Positions 50,400-59,669 of a DNA stretch of 64,000 nucleotides are shown piece after piece. The stretch's first letter is position 1. Each line of letters begins with the position of its first letter. Source of the DNA: Chitinophagales bacterium. Lineage in GTDB: Bacteria; Bacteroidota; Bacteroidia; Chitinophagales; UBA2359. Location of the stretch: positions 62,001 to 126,000 of the forward strand of contig JAWKLZ010000003.1 of NCBI GenBank assembly GCA_041392475.1. Reading direction: 5' to 3'. Position numbers and translations under genes: made by a program. The notes beneath the pieces are model-generated. The model ran no database searches and had not been told where the DNA came from. It saw nothing but the letters and a program-made list of their open reading frames with translations.

Positions 50400-51971
50400 A
50401 TGCAAGAAAACCCCAAAAACAAACTCGGTCAATATTTCACCCCCACCATCGTAGCCGATTTTATGATTTCGTTGGCAAATATCAACCCCGATGCTGCAAT
50501 ATTGGAACCTGCCTGTGGAGAAGGAGTTTTTTTGGATTTATTGCAGCAAAAAGGCTTTCGGAATTTGACCGCCTATGAAATTGACCCTCAATTGGCAACC
50601 GCCTATTCTTGTGTGAGATATGAAAGTTTTGTAGCTGCTACTAGTGAAGAAAAGTACGATTTGGTGATTGGGAATCCACCTTATATCCGTTGGAAAAATT
50701 TAGAAGCCAGATTGAAGGAAGAACTGACAGAAAATCCGCTTTGGAATCAGTATTTCAACAGTTTGTGTGATTACCTCTACATTTTCATTCTCAAATCCAT
50801 TGAGTGCCTCAAGGAAAACGGTCAGCTGATTTTTATTTGTCCCGAATATTGGATGAATACAACTCATTCGCTCAGTTTGCGGAATTATATGGTGGAGAAG
50901 GGGTATTTTGAAAAGATTTTTCACTTCAATGAAACACCGATTTTTGACAACGCAACCATTTCGGTGGTGATTTTTAAGTATGTCAAATCACAGAAAGCTG
51001 CAAAGCCTAATATTGAAGTCGCTAAATACTATCAAAAAAAAGCCTTGAATTTGGAGGTGTTGAAGGAAATGAACCAGTCAAAATCGGGTCATCCAGATAT
51101 CCAAAAATTTTCTATTCCGCCTTTTGAAGTCCATCAACGATGGTTGTTAATTTCGGAGAAGGAGAGGGGAGAGGTTGAGGAATTTGAGAAGGCTTGTGTA
51201 GATTTGACAGGTAAAGATGAAGGTTTGAAGGAAAATTACGACACCATAGGCGATGTTTGTGAGATTGGGAATGGAATGGTGAGCGGTTTAGACAAGGCTT
51301 TTCAGTTGGAGGGGCAGTTGTTGGATGAAATGGAGGTGCAGCATAGTATTCAAGTGGTGAAGGCAAAACATTTACGCCCTTTTCATTACCAACAAACGAC
51401 TCCTTACCTATTTGTGAATGGCGTGAAAAGTGAGGAGGAATTGAAGACTCATTTTCCCAATTTTTATGAGAAATTGCAGCCTTTCAAAACACAACTGCAA
51501 AAACGCTATCAATACAACCGTTTGATTCCCTATTGGAATTGGGTTTTTTTGCGGAATTACAAGCTCTTTGCTTCGGATAAACCCCGAATTTTCGTTCCCT
51601 GCAAAGAGAGAATATCTAACAAGGATTATTTTCGATTTGCCTATGTGGGAAGTGGAATTTTTCCGACGCAAGATGTGACGGCTTTGTTTTTGAAGGAGAC
51701 CACAAAAGAAAGCATCTATTATGTATTGGCTTTTTTGAACCACCCAAAAGTATTTCATTGGCTGAGAAACAAGGGGATTGTGAAAGGGAGCATTGTGGAG
51801 TTTTCGGAGAAACCGCTTTCGAGTATTCCTTTTCGGAAAATCAATTGGGCGAATCCAACGGAAGTGAAATGGCATGGTGAAATAAGCAGACTGACCCTGC
51901 AATATCTTCAAAATGAGCTGAAAGGAGAGGCTGAGAGAGTGAATGTTTTGTTGGATAAGTTATTGAAGTGA
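50400..51971 (+). CDS. M.TaqI-type N6-adenine DNA methyltransferase
   Basis: 523 residues. It opens KLGQYFTPTIVADFMISL, the typical gamma-class start. SAM binding is in AILEPACGEGVFLDLL, motif IV is VIGNPPYIRW (catalytic NPPY) and motif VIII lies in the following helices. The C-terminal half (about 270-520) is a TaqI-like target-recognition domain (YDTIGDVCEIGNGMVSG, NRLIPYWNWVFLRNYKL, SSIPFRKINW). It should methylate adenine in a specific sequence. It starts 13 bp after the DUF559 nuclease. A cognate Eco57I-type nuclease domain is not fused, so it is either solitary, a phage- or element-derived methylase, or paired with the DUF559 protein. Confidence 0.93.
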   Translation: MQENPKNKLGQYFTPTIVADFMISLANINPDAAILEPACGEGVFLDLLQQKGFRNLTAYEIDPQLATAYSCVRYESFVAATSEEKYDLVIGNPPYIRWKNLEARLKEELTENPLWNQYFNSLCDYLYIFILKSIECLKENGQLIFICPEYWMNTTHSLSLRNYMVEKGYFEKIFHFNETPIFDNATISVVIFKYVKSQKAAKPNIEVAKYYQKKALNLEVLKEMNQSKSGHPDIQKFSIPPFEVHQRWLLISEKERGEVEEFEKACVDLTGKDEGLKENYDTIGDVCEIGNGMVSGLDKAFQLEGQLLDEMEVQHSIQVVKAKHLRPFHYQQTTPYLFVNGVKSEEELKTHFPNFYEKLQPFKTQLQKRYQYNRLIPYWNWVFLRNYKLFASDKPRIFVPCKERISNKDYFRFAYVGSGIFPTQDVTALFLKETTKESIYYVLAFLNHPKVFHWLRNKGIVKGSIVEFSEKPLSSIPFRKINWANPTEVKWHGEISRLTLQYLQNELKGEAERVNVLLDKLLK

Positions 51972-51991
51972 GAGCCGAAAAAACAGGAGTA

Positions 51992-52708
51992 ATGAATAAA
52001 GCAATTTTTTTAAAAATATCGATATATATTCTGCTCGTTATCGCCTTAGCAGGCTTGGGGACTATAATCTATTGTGGCCCTTTTTATGATTGGAGGGTGA
52101 GGAAATCGGAAGAACATGTGAGACAAAGTATTCAGGATAATTATGCAAACCACAAAGAAGATTTTGAAGAGTTGATAGCTTATGCAAAATACCTTCCAGA
52201 TAGCAGCAGTATTGGTTTTTCAAAAGGTGATACATTGGGATTTATATTGACTTCCATTAAGCCTGCTAATCATTCAAATCCTGTTACTTTATTTATGTCT
52301 GAAGAAGAGGATTTGTACACTCCTCAATTTGAACTTGATGAAAATTGGAATGCTTTGGTATTTATTGAAGATACTATATTGAAGTTTGAGAATTGGACAT
52401 GGCGTTTTCAGGGAAGCTTTGATTTTCATGAGATTACAAAATTGGAAACGTACTTCTCACTCACCAAAGAGAAACTAAAATACCTCAAAATGCTACTCGA
52501 AAAAACAGATTGTGAGTCCATTATCATTGAAAATGATGGAGATGTTCGATTGGTATATGATGGATTTTTGATGTGGTATGAATATCTGATTCCTAAAAAT
52601 GAAAGTGAAATTCCAGAAGGCTATCAAAAAATCGATAAAAATATTTATTTTGGATTGTTTGACAGTGGCTTATATTGCGGAGGAGAACTGATAATGTTCA
52701 CGAAGTAA
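51992..52708 (+). CDS. Membrane-anchored protein of unknown function
   Basis: 238 residues from the ATG at 51992, preceded by the Shine-Dalgarno-like AGGAG (51985-51989), which is unusual here and decides against a GTG at 51968. One N-terminal membrane helix (ISIYILLVIALAGLGTIIYC) is followed by a charged, probably extracytoplasmic part (VRQSIQDNYANHKEDFEELI, LETYFSLTKEKLKYLKMLLE, DGFLMWYEYLIPKNESEIPE). I do not recognise a family. It follows the methylase by 20 bp and is convergent with lgt 7 bp away. Confidence 0.7.
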   Translation: MNKAIFLKISIYILLVIALAGLGTIIYCGPFYDWRVRKSEEHVRQSIQDNYANHKEDFEELIAYAKYLPDSSSIGFSKGDTLGFILTSIKPANHSNPVTLFMSEEEDLYTPQFELDENWNALVFIEDTILKFENWTWRFQGSFDFHEITKLETYFSLTKEKLKYLKMLLEKTDCESIIIENDGDVRLVYDGFLMWYEYLIPKNESEIPEGYQKIDKNIYFGLFDSGLYCGGELIMFTK

Positions 52709-52715
52709 TATCTAC

Positions 52716-53525
52716 CTAACTCTCCAATTCTCCTACCTTTCTCCCATTACTCCAAACCATCAATCCCACGCCCAACAGCACAAACGGAATACTCAGCCAT
52801 TGCCCTGTGCTGAATAGTCCCAAAGCATTTTCAAAACCTCCTTGTGCATTTTTGAAGTACTCCATCACAAAGCGGAAACCAAAAATCAAGACCAAAAACA
52901 GTCCAAAAATAAAGCCTTGTTTTTTGTAAAAATCGGTTTTCCAATACACAAACATCAAGATGCCGAAACTGAACAAATAACACAGCGATTCATAGATTTG
53001 AACAGGATGTCGGGGGATTGCATCCACTCTTGCGAAAATGAAAGCCCACGGCACATCGGTTTGAATACCATATATTTCGGAGTTCATCAGGTTTCCCAAT
53101 CGAATAAAACAACCTGCCAAAGCTACTGCAATGACCACTTTATCCAATATCCACAATACCGATTTTTTAGTAATCCGTTTGGAGTAAATCCAAAGAGAAA
53201 GCGGAATCGCTATGGCAGCCCCATGACTCGCCAAACCCCCATTCCAGATTTTGAGGATTTCGACAGGATTTGCAGAGTAGTAGGCCCAATCGTAGAAAAA
53301 CACATTGCCCAACCTTGCACCAACAATTGTACCTATCATGGTGTAAATCAAACAAGAATCCAACCATTCTTCTGGAGCATCTTCCCGCAAAAACATTTTT
53401 CGCACCAAAAAATAACCCAACAAAAAGCCCATTGCAAACAGCAAACCATACCATCTGATAGGGCGGGGACCGATGTGAAAAATGTCGGGATTGACATTCC
53501 AAGTAATGTATGCTAATAAATCCAT
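52716..53525 (-). CDS. lgt: Prolipoprotein diacylglyceryl transferase Lgt
   Basis: 269 residues, seven membrane helices. Motifs in order: IGPRPIRWYGLLFAMGFLLG, GGLASHGAAIAIPLSLWIYS, RLGNLMNSEIYG, DAIPRHPVQIYESL and GFRFVMEYFK, including the Arg, His and Glu residues of the family. It attaches diacylglycerol from phosphatidylglycerol to the lipobox Cys of lipoproteins at the inner membrane, the first step in lipoprotein maturation. Lipoprotein substrates are encoded in this window (the glycosidase, PQQ-dehydrogenase and TamL). An 8-bp tandem array lies 74 bp upstream of the start. Confidence 0.97.
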   Translation of the reverse strand: MDLLAYITWNVNPDIFHIGPRPIRWYGLLFAMGFLLGYFLVRKMFLREDAPEEWLDSCLIYTMIGTIVGARLGNVFFYDWAYYSANPVEILKIWNGGLASHGAAIAIPLSLWIYSKRITKKSVLWILDKVVIAVALAGCFIRLGNLMNSEIYGIQTDVPWAFIFARVDAIPRHPVQIYESLCYLFSFGILMFVYWKTDFYKKQGFIFGLFLVLIFGFRFVMEYFKNAQGGFENALGLFSTGQWLSIPFVLLGVGLMVWSNGRKVGELES

Positions 53526-53598
53526 GTTGTTGAATTGTTAAATTGCTTTGTTTTTGAACTATAAGATTGTGTGATTGAAGAATGGTTAATAGCTAAAA

Positions 53599-53710
53599 CC
53601 ATAAAACCATAAAACCATAAAACCATAAAACCATGAAACCATAAAACCATAAAACCATAAAACCATCAAACCATCAAACCATCAAACCATCAAACCATCA
53701 AACCATCAAA
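53599..53710. repeat. 8-bp tandem array, 14 units
   Basis: The sequence CCATNAAA occurs 14 times at exact 8-bp spacing. Units 1-8 are CCATAAAA (unit 5 is CCATGAAA); units 9-14 are CCATCAAA. On the minus strand, the last unit supplies the TGA stop of the NfeD gene. The array lies 74 bp upstream of the lgt start. Confidence 0.96.
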
Positions 53711-55136
53711 CTTTTCTTACCACAAGGTAATTCCCTTGATACTTCTTCACCACGACCTTCGTTCCAGCTTCAATGAAATCACCCGTTGTAATGGCATCAT
53801 ATCGTTCGTCCTCTACTTCAATTTTACCCGAAATTTTGAGGTCAGTTAAAGCAACACCCTCTTTGCCGATAAGAGCTTCGTATTCATTGGCTTTGATGGT
53901 AAAACCTTTAGAAGATTCCTGAGTTTCTGCCAACACCAATCGGTCAAAAGCTTTGGATTTGACAAATTTGCCGCCCAGCAATACTGCTAAAATGACAGAG
54001 CCAATAATCGAAAACAACACCCTTGTAAAAGCATTGGTAATATCATCTGAGGTCGTGAAGGTGAAATCAAAATAATCATTTTGTACCAAACTCAGCGAAA
54101 GTCCTGCAAAAATGAGAATAATCCCACTGATGCCTGCAATGCCCATACCTGGCAGAACAAATATTTCGACGGCAAGCAGTATGACCCCAATCACAAAAAG
54201 CAATATTTCCCAGTTTTGTGCCAGTCCTTCGATGTAATTGGGCGCAAAGTACAAAATTGAAGCGGTAATTGCAGCCAAAATCGGAAAACCTACCCCAGGA
54301 GTTTGAATTTCTGCATAAATTCCCATAAACATCACCACCATCAAAAAACCACTGAGCATTGGATTGGACAAAATCCCGATGAGTGTATCCAGCCAAGTAG
54401 GCTCATATTCTGTCACCACTGCTTGATTGTTGGGAACCAAATGGTCAATGACTGCCTCAATATTGTTGAATTTTGCTTCACAAAAGCCATACTTCAAAGC
54501 CTCAGAAGTAGTGAAAGTCAGGGTTTTGGCGGAGTCAATGATGCCAGGGATAGTAATTCGATCATCCACCATCGCTTCTGCAATGCGTGGATCTCTGCCC
54601 TGTGCTTCGGCGGTAGAGCGCATAGTTGCCCTCATATAAGATTGGTATTTGTCGGGCATTTGTTCACCCGTTTGATTGACCACCGTTGCAGCACCAATTT
54701 GTGCGCCTTCGACCATGTAAATACTATCGCAAGCCAAAGAAATCAAAGCACCAGCCGAGGCTGCATTGTTGTCAATAAAAGCAATTGTAGTAGGCTTGGC
54801 TTTCAGTAGTTTGGTGCGAATAGAATCCGCCATATCTACTGCGCCACCATAGGTATTGAGATGCACGATGATGTAATCCATATTTGCCGCCTCCGCTTCT
54901 TCAACGGCTCTTTTGACCCTTCGCCAAGCGGCAGGAAAAATGGCTTCGTTTAGCTCGAATACATAAATTTTATTTTTTGGAACAATTTTAGTGGCATTAG
55001 TGGGGTTATTTTTATTTAAAGGTTCTGTATTCGTTGCTTTTAACGTATCAACATTTATGGTGTCAATAGCAGGGGATTGTGCAAGCATTGTGCTGCAAAG
55101 CAAAAAAGGAACGAAAAAAAATAAGATAGTTCGCAT
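53706..55136 (-). CDS. NfeD-family membrane-bound serine protease (long form)
   Basis: 476 residues: a signal peptide (MRTILFFFVPFLLCSTMLAQ), a ClpP/SppA-like domain (about 52-230), four or five membrane helices (about 245-375, FVIGVILLAVEIFVLPGMG, GIAGISGIILIFAGLSLSL), and a C-terminal OB-fold domain (EALIGKEGVALTDLKISGKI to the end). In the protease domain the nucleophile Ser lies in NNAASAGALISLACD and the Lys partner in PDKYQSYMRATMR. HLNTYGGAVDMADSI is the usual substrate loop. This long NfeD form in other organisms cleaves stomatin-like proteins and is usually next to a stomatin gene, but none is seen here. Its stop codon is part of the 8-bp array. Confidence 0.92.
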   Translation of the reverse strand: MRTILFFFVPFLLCSTMLAQSPAIDTINVDTLKATNTEPLNKNNPTNATKIVPKNKIYVFELNEAIFPAAWRRVKRAVEEAEAANMDYIIVHLNTYGGAVDMADSIRTKLLKAKPTTIAFIDNNAASAGALISLACDSIYMVEGAQIGAATVVNQTGEQMPDKYQSYMRATMRSTAEAQGRDPRIAEAMVDDRITIPGIIDSAKTLTFTTSEALKYGFCEAKFNNIEAVIDHLVPNNQAVVTEYEPTWLDTLIGILSNPMLSGFLMVVMFMGIYAEIQTPGVGFPILAAITASILYFAPNYIEGLAQNWEILLFVIGVILLAVEIFVLPGMGIAGISGIILIFAGLSLSLVQNDYFDFTFTTSDDITNAFTRVLFSIIGSVILAVLLGGKFVKSKAFDRLVLAETQESSKGFTIKANEYEALIGKEGVALTDLKISGKIEVEDERYDAITTGDFIEAGTKVVVKKYQGNYLVVRKV

Positions 55137-55367
55137 ATCAATTTGTAATTTAAGAAGCGACCAAAAAATAACTAAAAGTTTATATTGTGTAAGGATTTAA
55201 AAACCAAGTGTCATTATGATTTTAATGCTTTGGTAATGTTGATTTTTCCAATAATTTGCACTCCTCATTCCCAAAAATAATAACAAATCTACTACAAAAT
55301 ATACGACCAATTCTCGATTTTTTGTAAATTCGCTTAAATATTATATTTTAAACCGCAATAATAAGTT

Positions 55368-56456
55368 ATGAAAAAGTTTATTTTAACTGCATTTTTAATA
55401 AGTCTAACGCTATGTGCAGTTGTTGCACAAAATAATACAACCAACCATATTGTAAAAAAAGGAGAAACACTTTACCGTCTTTCGGTTATGTACAAACTCA
55501 GTATTCCTGATATTAAAGCTGTAAACCCCAATATCGTTGGTGATAATATCAACATTGGAGACATCGTGAAGATACCTGTTGGAGGGAGTAGTTTGGTCAA
55601 TATGAGTGCAACAGCAGGTATAGATAATGGAATTGAAGTAAAATTGGGTGATGTACCTGGCGTTGATATGAGTGCGGATAAACTAACTGCAGAAACGGCC
55701 GCTCAGTATAAAAAAACCATTGTGGAAAACCCTTTGGCGGGACCGATTCCAGACGGCAAAATTATCTTAGCATCACCGCCAACCCAAAAACCTGATGTAA
55801 AAATCACTGCAAATCCTTCAACAGGAGAAACGCCAATTGCAGTTGATAAAAAACCGAAAACTTTGATTGATGATTTAGAAAAAATCAGCCCAAAAGATAT
55901 GGTGGATTTGGGTGACATCAAACCTGTACGCCACATTGTTTCTACTGGCGAAACTCTCTATGGCTTATCAAAAATGTACAATCAAAGCCTCAAAGCACTT
56001 CAAAATTGGAACGACCTTTCGGCAGGAGCTATTAAGAATGGACAAGGGCTGATTGTAGGATGGTTGGTTCCCGAAGGTGCAAAAGCACTTGCTGTTCCTC
56101 CTAAACCTATGAAACCCATGACTGTTTTTGAGCGGAAATACTTCAATATGGTGGAAGATTCGACTGGTAAATACAAACAAAAAGCACAGACAGGTATCGC
56201 AACATGGTTTGATGAAACCGAACCTTCTCGTGGTGATAATATGTATGCGCTTCACAAAGATGCGCCACTTTTTTCGATAGTGCGTGTCACCAATCCACTC
56301 AACAACCGTTCGATTTATGTGAAAGTGATTCAAAAACTACCCGACAATACTGCCAATGAAGGTGTATTGATTCGCCTGACTTCTAGTGCTGCAAAAGAAT
56401 TGAACATCTTGGATGAAAAATCGCAGGTAAGCACACGGTTTTTTGTGACGAATTGA
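55368..56456 (+). CDS. LysM repeat protein with RlpA-like C-terminal domain
   Basis: 362 residues with a signal peptide (MKKFILTAFLISLTLCAVVA). LysM 1 at about 24-72 (HIVKKGETLYRLSVMYKLSI), LysM 2 at about 187-232 (HIVSTGETLYGLSKMYNQSL), and in between a Pro/Lys-rich region. The end (about 262-360) resembles an RlpA-type double-psi beta-barrel (TGIATWFDETEPSRGDNMYA, FSIVRVTNPLNNRSIYVKVI). It should bind peptidoglycan in the periplasm; lytic transglycosylase activity as in RlpA is possible, although the usual catalytic Asp/His positions need checking. It is convergent with the TamL gene, with a terminator between. Confidence 0.9.
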   Translation: MKKFILTAFLISLTLCAVVAQNNTTNHIVKKGETLYRLSVMYKLSIPDIKAVNPNIVGDNINIGDIVKIPVGGSSLVNMSATAGIDNGIEVKLGDVPGVDMSADKLTAETAAQYKKTIVENPLAGPIPDGKIILASPPTQKPDVKITANPSTGETPIAVDKKPKTLIDDLEKISPKDMVDLGDIKPVRHIVSTGETLYGLSKMYNQSLKALQNWNDLSAGAIKNGQGLIVGWLVPEGAKALAVPPKPMKPMTVFERKYFNMVEDSTGKYKQKAQTGIATWFDETEPSRGDNMYALHKDAPLFSIVRVTNPLNNRSIYVKVIQKLPDNTANEGVLIRLTSSAAKELNILDEKSQVSTRFFVTN

Positions 56457-56487
56457 CACTCACATTGAATCATTTTAAATACACTAA

Positions 56488-56529
56488 CAAAAAATCCTCT
56501 ATCATTTACTTCAATGGTAGAGGATTTTC
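56488..56529. terminator. Bidirectional terminator between convergent genes
   Basis: ATCCTCTATCATT and AATGGTAGAGGAT form a 13-bp stem (one G-T pair) around the loop TACTTC. A-rich and T-rich ends give U-tracts on both strands. It ends transcription of the LysM gene and of the TamL gene. Confidence 0.85.
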
Positions 56530-56588
56530 TGTTACTTGGTCAGATCTCAATCCCCGCGCTTTGTGGTAAGACTTTCCTTCAAAATTCC

Positions 56589-58922
56589 CTAAAACGGATA
56601 CCCAATCCCAAACTGCCAAGTCACAATATTTCTATCCGCCACCCAGCGTTCACCCGCAGGCTGTCGAGGGTCTCGAAGGCGGTAGCCAAAATCCAAACGA
56701 AGCACAAAATATCCAAAATCGAGCCGTGTACCCACGCCCGTTCCCAATCCCAAACTTCCCCAAAAATCTTTGAAGGAAAGCAAACCGCCTGTCGTTTCGT
56801 TTTCTTCACGCAAAGTCCACACATTTCCAGCATCTACGAACAATGCTCCTTTGAGGTATTTCCAAATCGGAAAACGGTATTCGACATTGGCTTCAATGCG
56901 AATATCACCCCGACGAAATGCCTTCACATTGGTCGTATCGAGGTTCAAATTGGTCGTACCAGGTCCCAAACGCCCCAACTGAAAAGCCCGCAAACTGTTG
57001 GGTCCTCCAATAGAAAACCGCTTCACAAAAGGCACCGCATCTGAATTGCCATAAGGAATCACCAAACCCGTAGCAATCCTCGAAACCAATTCGCTTTTGG
57101 CTGTCACCATTTTGTATTTCCTAAAATCTGCTTCCACACGAGCAAACTGTGCATAGTCAATACCAAAAATTTTGAGACTATCCGTGATGTTATTAGCCCG
57201 TAGCAGTTGTTCGATATTGGAAAGTCCTGCCCCTGCAACTTCAATAGTACCTCTGAATACATCAAAATCCCTTCGTTGGTTAAGGTCTTGATTTGTAAAA
57301 GAGTAGGAATAAATAGGGCCAACAATGATTCGAGGCTGAAAGGTCAATCTTTGACGGGGGTTTTGCTGCAAATATTCATCAAACGATGGAGTTGTATTGG
57401 TAACATTTACCGAGCTAATAGACAGAGGACTGAAAGTGTGTAAATGCTGGTTGCGGCTCAACTCTTGCTGTTCTCGCCAAGTATAGCCATACGCCAAATT
57501 GTAAGAAGTAATTGTAAATTGATTGGCACTTTCGACCCGACCAAAACCTATTCGTATATTTGTAGTTGGACGGTTTTGATTCGATACTTTTGGGTGAAAA
57601 CGTTTGGGGGCAAGGAATTTGGGTAAACTTAATACGGCTTCACCACTGAATTCATTGATATTGTTTCTTGGATTATCAGAGTTTGTATTGTTACCAATAT
57701 TGACGGTTTGACCATAATACAGGTTGAGGTTCAGTGCTTCTGCTCCTTTAAAAGTGTTTTTATTTCGATACGTTCCGCCTACTGCAATACCCAAAAGCCC
57801 TCCTGTGCCGCTAGAAGCAAATGCACTAGCCGTTTGGTTGTTTACTTCCATATTGGTAGATACACCTTGTCGAACACTTGGAACCAAACGGATGAAAGTA
57901 TTGAGTTGATTTTCAGCAATAGTATCTTTAGTGAAACCTATGGTGACAAACTTAAAAACCCCCAAACTAAACAAACGATTGATGGTATTTTGATAATCAT
58001 TTTGGGAGTACAGTTTTCCTTGTTTGAGGAGCAAATGATCTACAATGGCTTGAGGTTTGAATTTTCTGGCCGCAGGTGTGATGAAGTAATAGCCATTCAC
58101 AAAAGTCGTATCAGGATAGTTAAATAGTGTATCTTTTGGATTATGTTGGGTATAAACGAATACCTTACCAATCCGATAAGGCGTATGCGAACCATTTGAA
58201 GCTTGCTTGACCTTCAAGTAAACTTTGATAGAGCGGTTGATTTTGGAACTGTCTAAATCATAATGTATAAAGTTGCTACTAAAATTATAGTAACCATTGT
58301 TTCGCAAATATTGGGTAATACGGATTCTTTCTTGCTGCAATACATCGGCATCAAATTGGTCATTGGTCTGCAAATAGCTACCCCATTTTATTTCTTGAAT
58401 CACCTTCGCAATCGGATTTGTTGCCGTATCAGTAGGTAGAAAAATGCTGTCAATTCGATAGGGTTTTTCTACCGATACTTTGTAGGTAACAGAAGTAGAC
58501 CGATTTTTGGTAACAGTTTCATAGCTCACATTTTGCTGAAAATAACCTTTTTTTTGCAGCTTCAATGCCATCACTTGTTGTGAACGATCCAATAAAGTGC
58601 TGTCTATGAGTACAGGTGGTTGTCCCAAATTTCGCCTAAGCCATTCCCCCAAGCCCTTTTTAGCATTTCGAGTGCGGTTGTATATCCAAAGCTTCACCTT
58701 CCCAATGCCCAGAAATTTGGCATTAGGTTTCGGGCGTGATAAATTGTATAATTGTTCCTTCAAATCGGATTTATCCTTGATAGCGATATCTGATTTGAAG
58801 TCGATAAGCGTAGTTTTGTGCAGGGTTTTACCTTCGGGCAAATGACGGGTATGCGTACAACTCATTGCAGAAAACAAGCAGCACAAAAACAGCAATTTTA
58901 TTAAACGTTGATTATTTTTCAC
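56589..58922 (-). CDS. tamL: TamL-type BamA/TamA outer-membrane lipoprotein
   Basis: 777 residues if started at the GTG at 58922, which gives a lipoprotein signal with lipobox SAMSC (Cys22). An ATG at 59015 would overlap the divergent gene by 92 bp and spoil the signal. POTRA-like segments fill about 30-400 (LKLQKKGYFQQNVSYETVTK, RIRITQYLRNNGYYNFSSNF, VFVYTQHNPKDTLF). The C-terminal beta-barrel (about 400-777) has the conserved GGPNSLRAFQLGRLGPG loop and ends in an aromatic strand (ITWQFGIGYPF type). TamL is the Bacteroidota lipoprotein form of TamA and works with TamB on outer-membrane lipid or protein transport. No tamB gene is adjacent within the window. Confidence 0.88.
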   Translation of the reverse strand: MKNNQRLIKLLFLCCLFSAMSCTHTRHLPEGKTLHKTTLIDFKSDIAIKDKSDLKEQLYNLSRPKPNAKFLGIGKVKLWIYNRTRNAKKGLGEWLRRNLGQPPVLIDSTLLDRSQQVMALKLQKKGYFQQNVSYETVTKNRSTSVTYKVSVEKPYRIDSIFLPTDTATNPIAKVIQEIKWGSYLQTNDQFDADVLQQERIRITQYLRNNGYYNFSSNFIHYDLDSSKINRSIKVYLKVKQASNGSHTPYRIGKVFVYTQHNPKDTLFNYPDTTFVNGYYFITPAARKFKPQAIVDHLLLKQGKLYSQNDYQNTINRLFSLGVFKFVTIGFTKDTIAENQLNTFIRLVPSVRQGVSTNMEVNNQTASAFASSGTGGLLGIAVGGTYRNKNTFKGAEALNLNLYYGQTVNIGNNTNSDNPRNNINEFSGEAVLSLPKFLAPKRFHPKVSNQNRPTTNIRIGFGRVESANQFTITSYNLAYGYTWREQQELSRNQHLHTFSPLSISSVNVTNTTPSFDEYLQQNPRQRLTFQPRIIVGPIYSYSFTNQDLNQRRDFDVFRGTIEVAGAGLSNIEQLLRANNITDSLKIFGIDYAQFARVEADFRKYKMVTAKSELVSRIATGLVIPYGNSDAVPFVKRFSIGGPNSLRAFQLGRLGPGTTNLNLDTTNVKAFRRGDIRIEANVEYRFPIWKYLKGALFVDAGNVWTLREENETTGGLLSFKDFWGSLGLGTGVGTRLDFGYFVLRLDFGYRLRDPRQPAGERWVADRNIVTWQFGIGYPF

Positions 58923-58923
58923 A

Positions 58924-59667
58924 ATGCTTACTAAAAACCGAGTTAAATATATAAGGTCACTCAAAATTAAGAAATATCGGCAGATGAATGCCGCTTTTGT
59001 CGTTGAAGGAGACAAAATGGTATTGGAGTTGCTGCAATCTAATATTCCGATTCAAGGTATTTATGCCTTAGAATCGTGGACACAAAAGCACCGATCTTTA
59101 CTACAATCGGTAGCGGACAAAGTTATTGAAGTCAATGAGAAGGACTTGAAAAGTATCTCCAATTTGGATACACCCAATCAGGTTTTGGCTCTGGCTGCAG
59201 TACCTCCTTTTGAAGTATATCCCTCCACAATAAATCAATTTGCTTTTGTTTTAGACGATATTCAAAACCCCGGCAACTTGGGTACAATTATACGCACCGC
59301 AGATTGGCTCGGAATGACTCATCTATTTTGTTCCTCTACTTCCACAGATGCTTACAGTCCAAAAGTGGTGCAAGCAAGCATGGGATCACTCTTCAGGCTG
59401 CAATTGGTCTATACTGATCTTCCTACCTTATTCAAACGTTTTAAAGACGTGCCTGTATATGGTGCTTTGTTAGAAGGGAACAATTTGTTTTCGACTAAGT
59501 TTGAGGGGCAAGGGTTTATCTTGATGGGAAATGAAGGGCAAGGTATTGGTGATGACCTTCAATCTTATATCACTCATCCGATTACGATTCCGAAAAGAGG
59601 CAAAGCGGAGTCGCTCAATGTCGCCATTGCAGCGAGCATTATTGGGGCGGTGGCGGTGTTGGGGTAA
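58924..59667 (+). CDS. TrmH/SpoU-family RNA 2'-O-methyltransferase
   Basis: 247 residues. An N-terminal L30e-like substrate-binding part (NRVKYIRSLKIKKYRQMNAA, FVVEGDKMVLELLQ) is followed by the SPOUT domain with motif 1 DDIQNPGNLGTIIRTADW, motif 2 FILMGNEGQGIGDDL and motif 3 IPKRGKAESLNVAIAASI. The trefoil knot binds SAM. It should methylate a ribose in rRNA or tRNA; the target is not predictable. Its ATG lies only one base from the GTG of tamL on the opposite strand, so its promoter must overlap that gene. It is convergent with the Ca/Na exchanger gene, 2 bp apart. Confidence 0.95.
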   Translation: MLTKNRVKYIRSLKIKKYRQMNAAFVVEGDKMVLELLQSNIPIQGIYALESWTQKHRSLLQSVADKVIEVNEKDLKSISNLDTPNQVLALAAVPPFEVYPSTINQFAFVLDDIQNPGNLGTIIRTADWLGMTHLFCSSTSTDAYSPKVVQASMGSLFRLQLVYTDLPTLFKRFKDVPVYGALLEGNNLFSTKFEGQGFILMGNEGQGIGDDLQSYITHPITIPKRGKAESLNVAIAASIIGAVAVLG

Positions 59668-59669
59668 TG

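Noticed and set aside
53599..53710. CRISPR array
   Set aside because: Units are 8 bp without spacers and no cas gene is nearby; it is a simple tandem repeat.
58922..59015. Longer tamL start at the ATG at 59015
   Set aside because: It would add a region before the lipoprotein signal and overlap the divergent gene by 92 bp.
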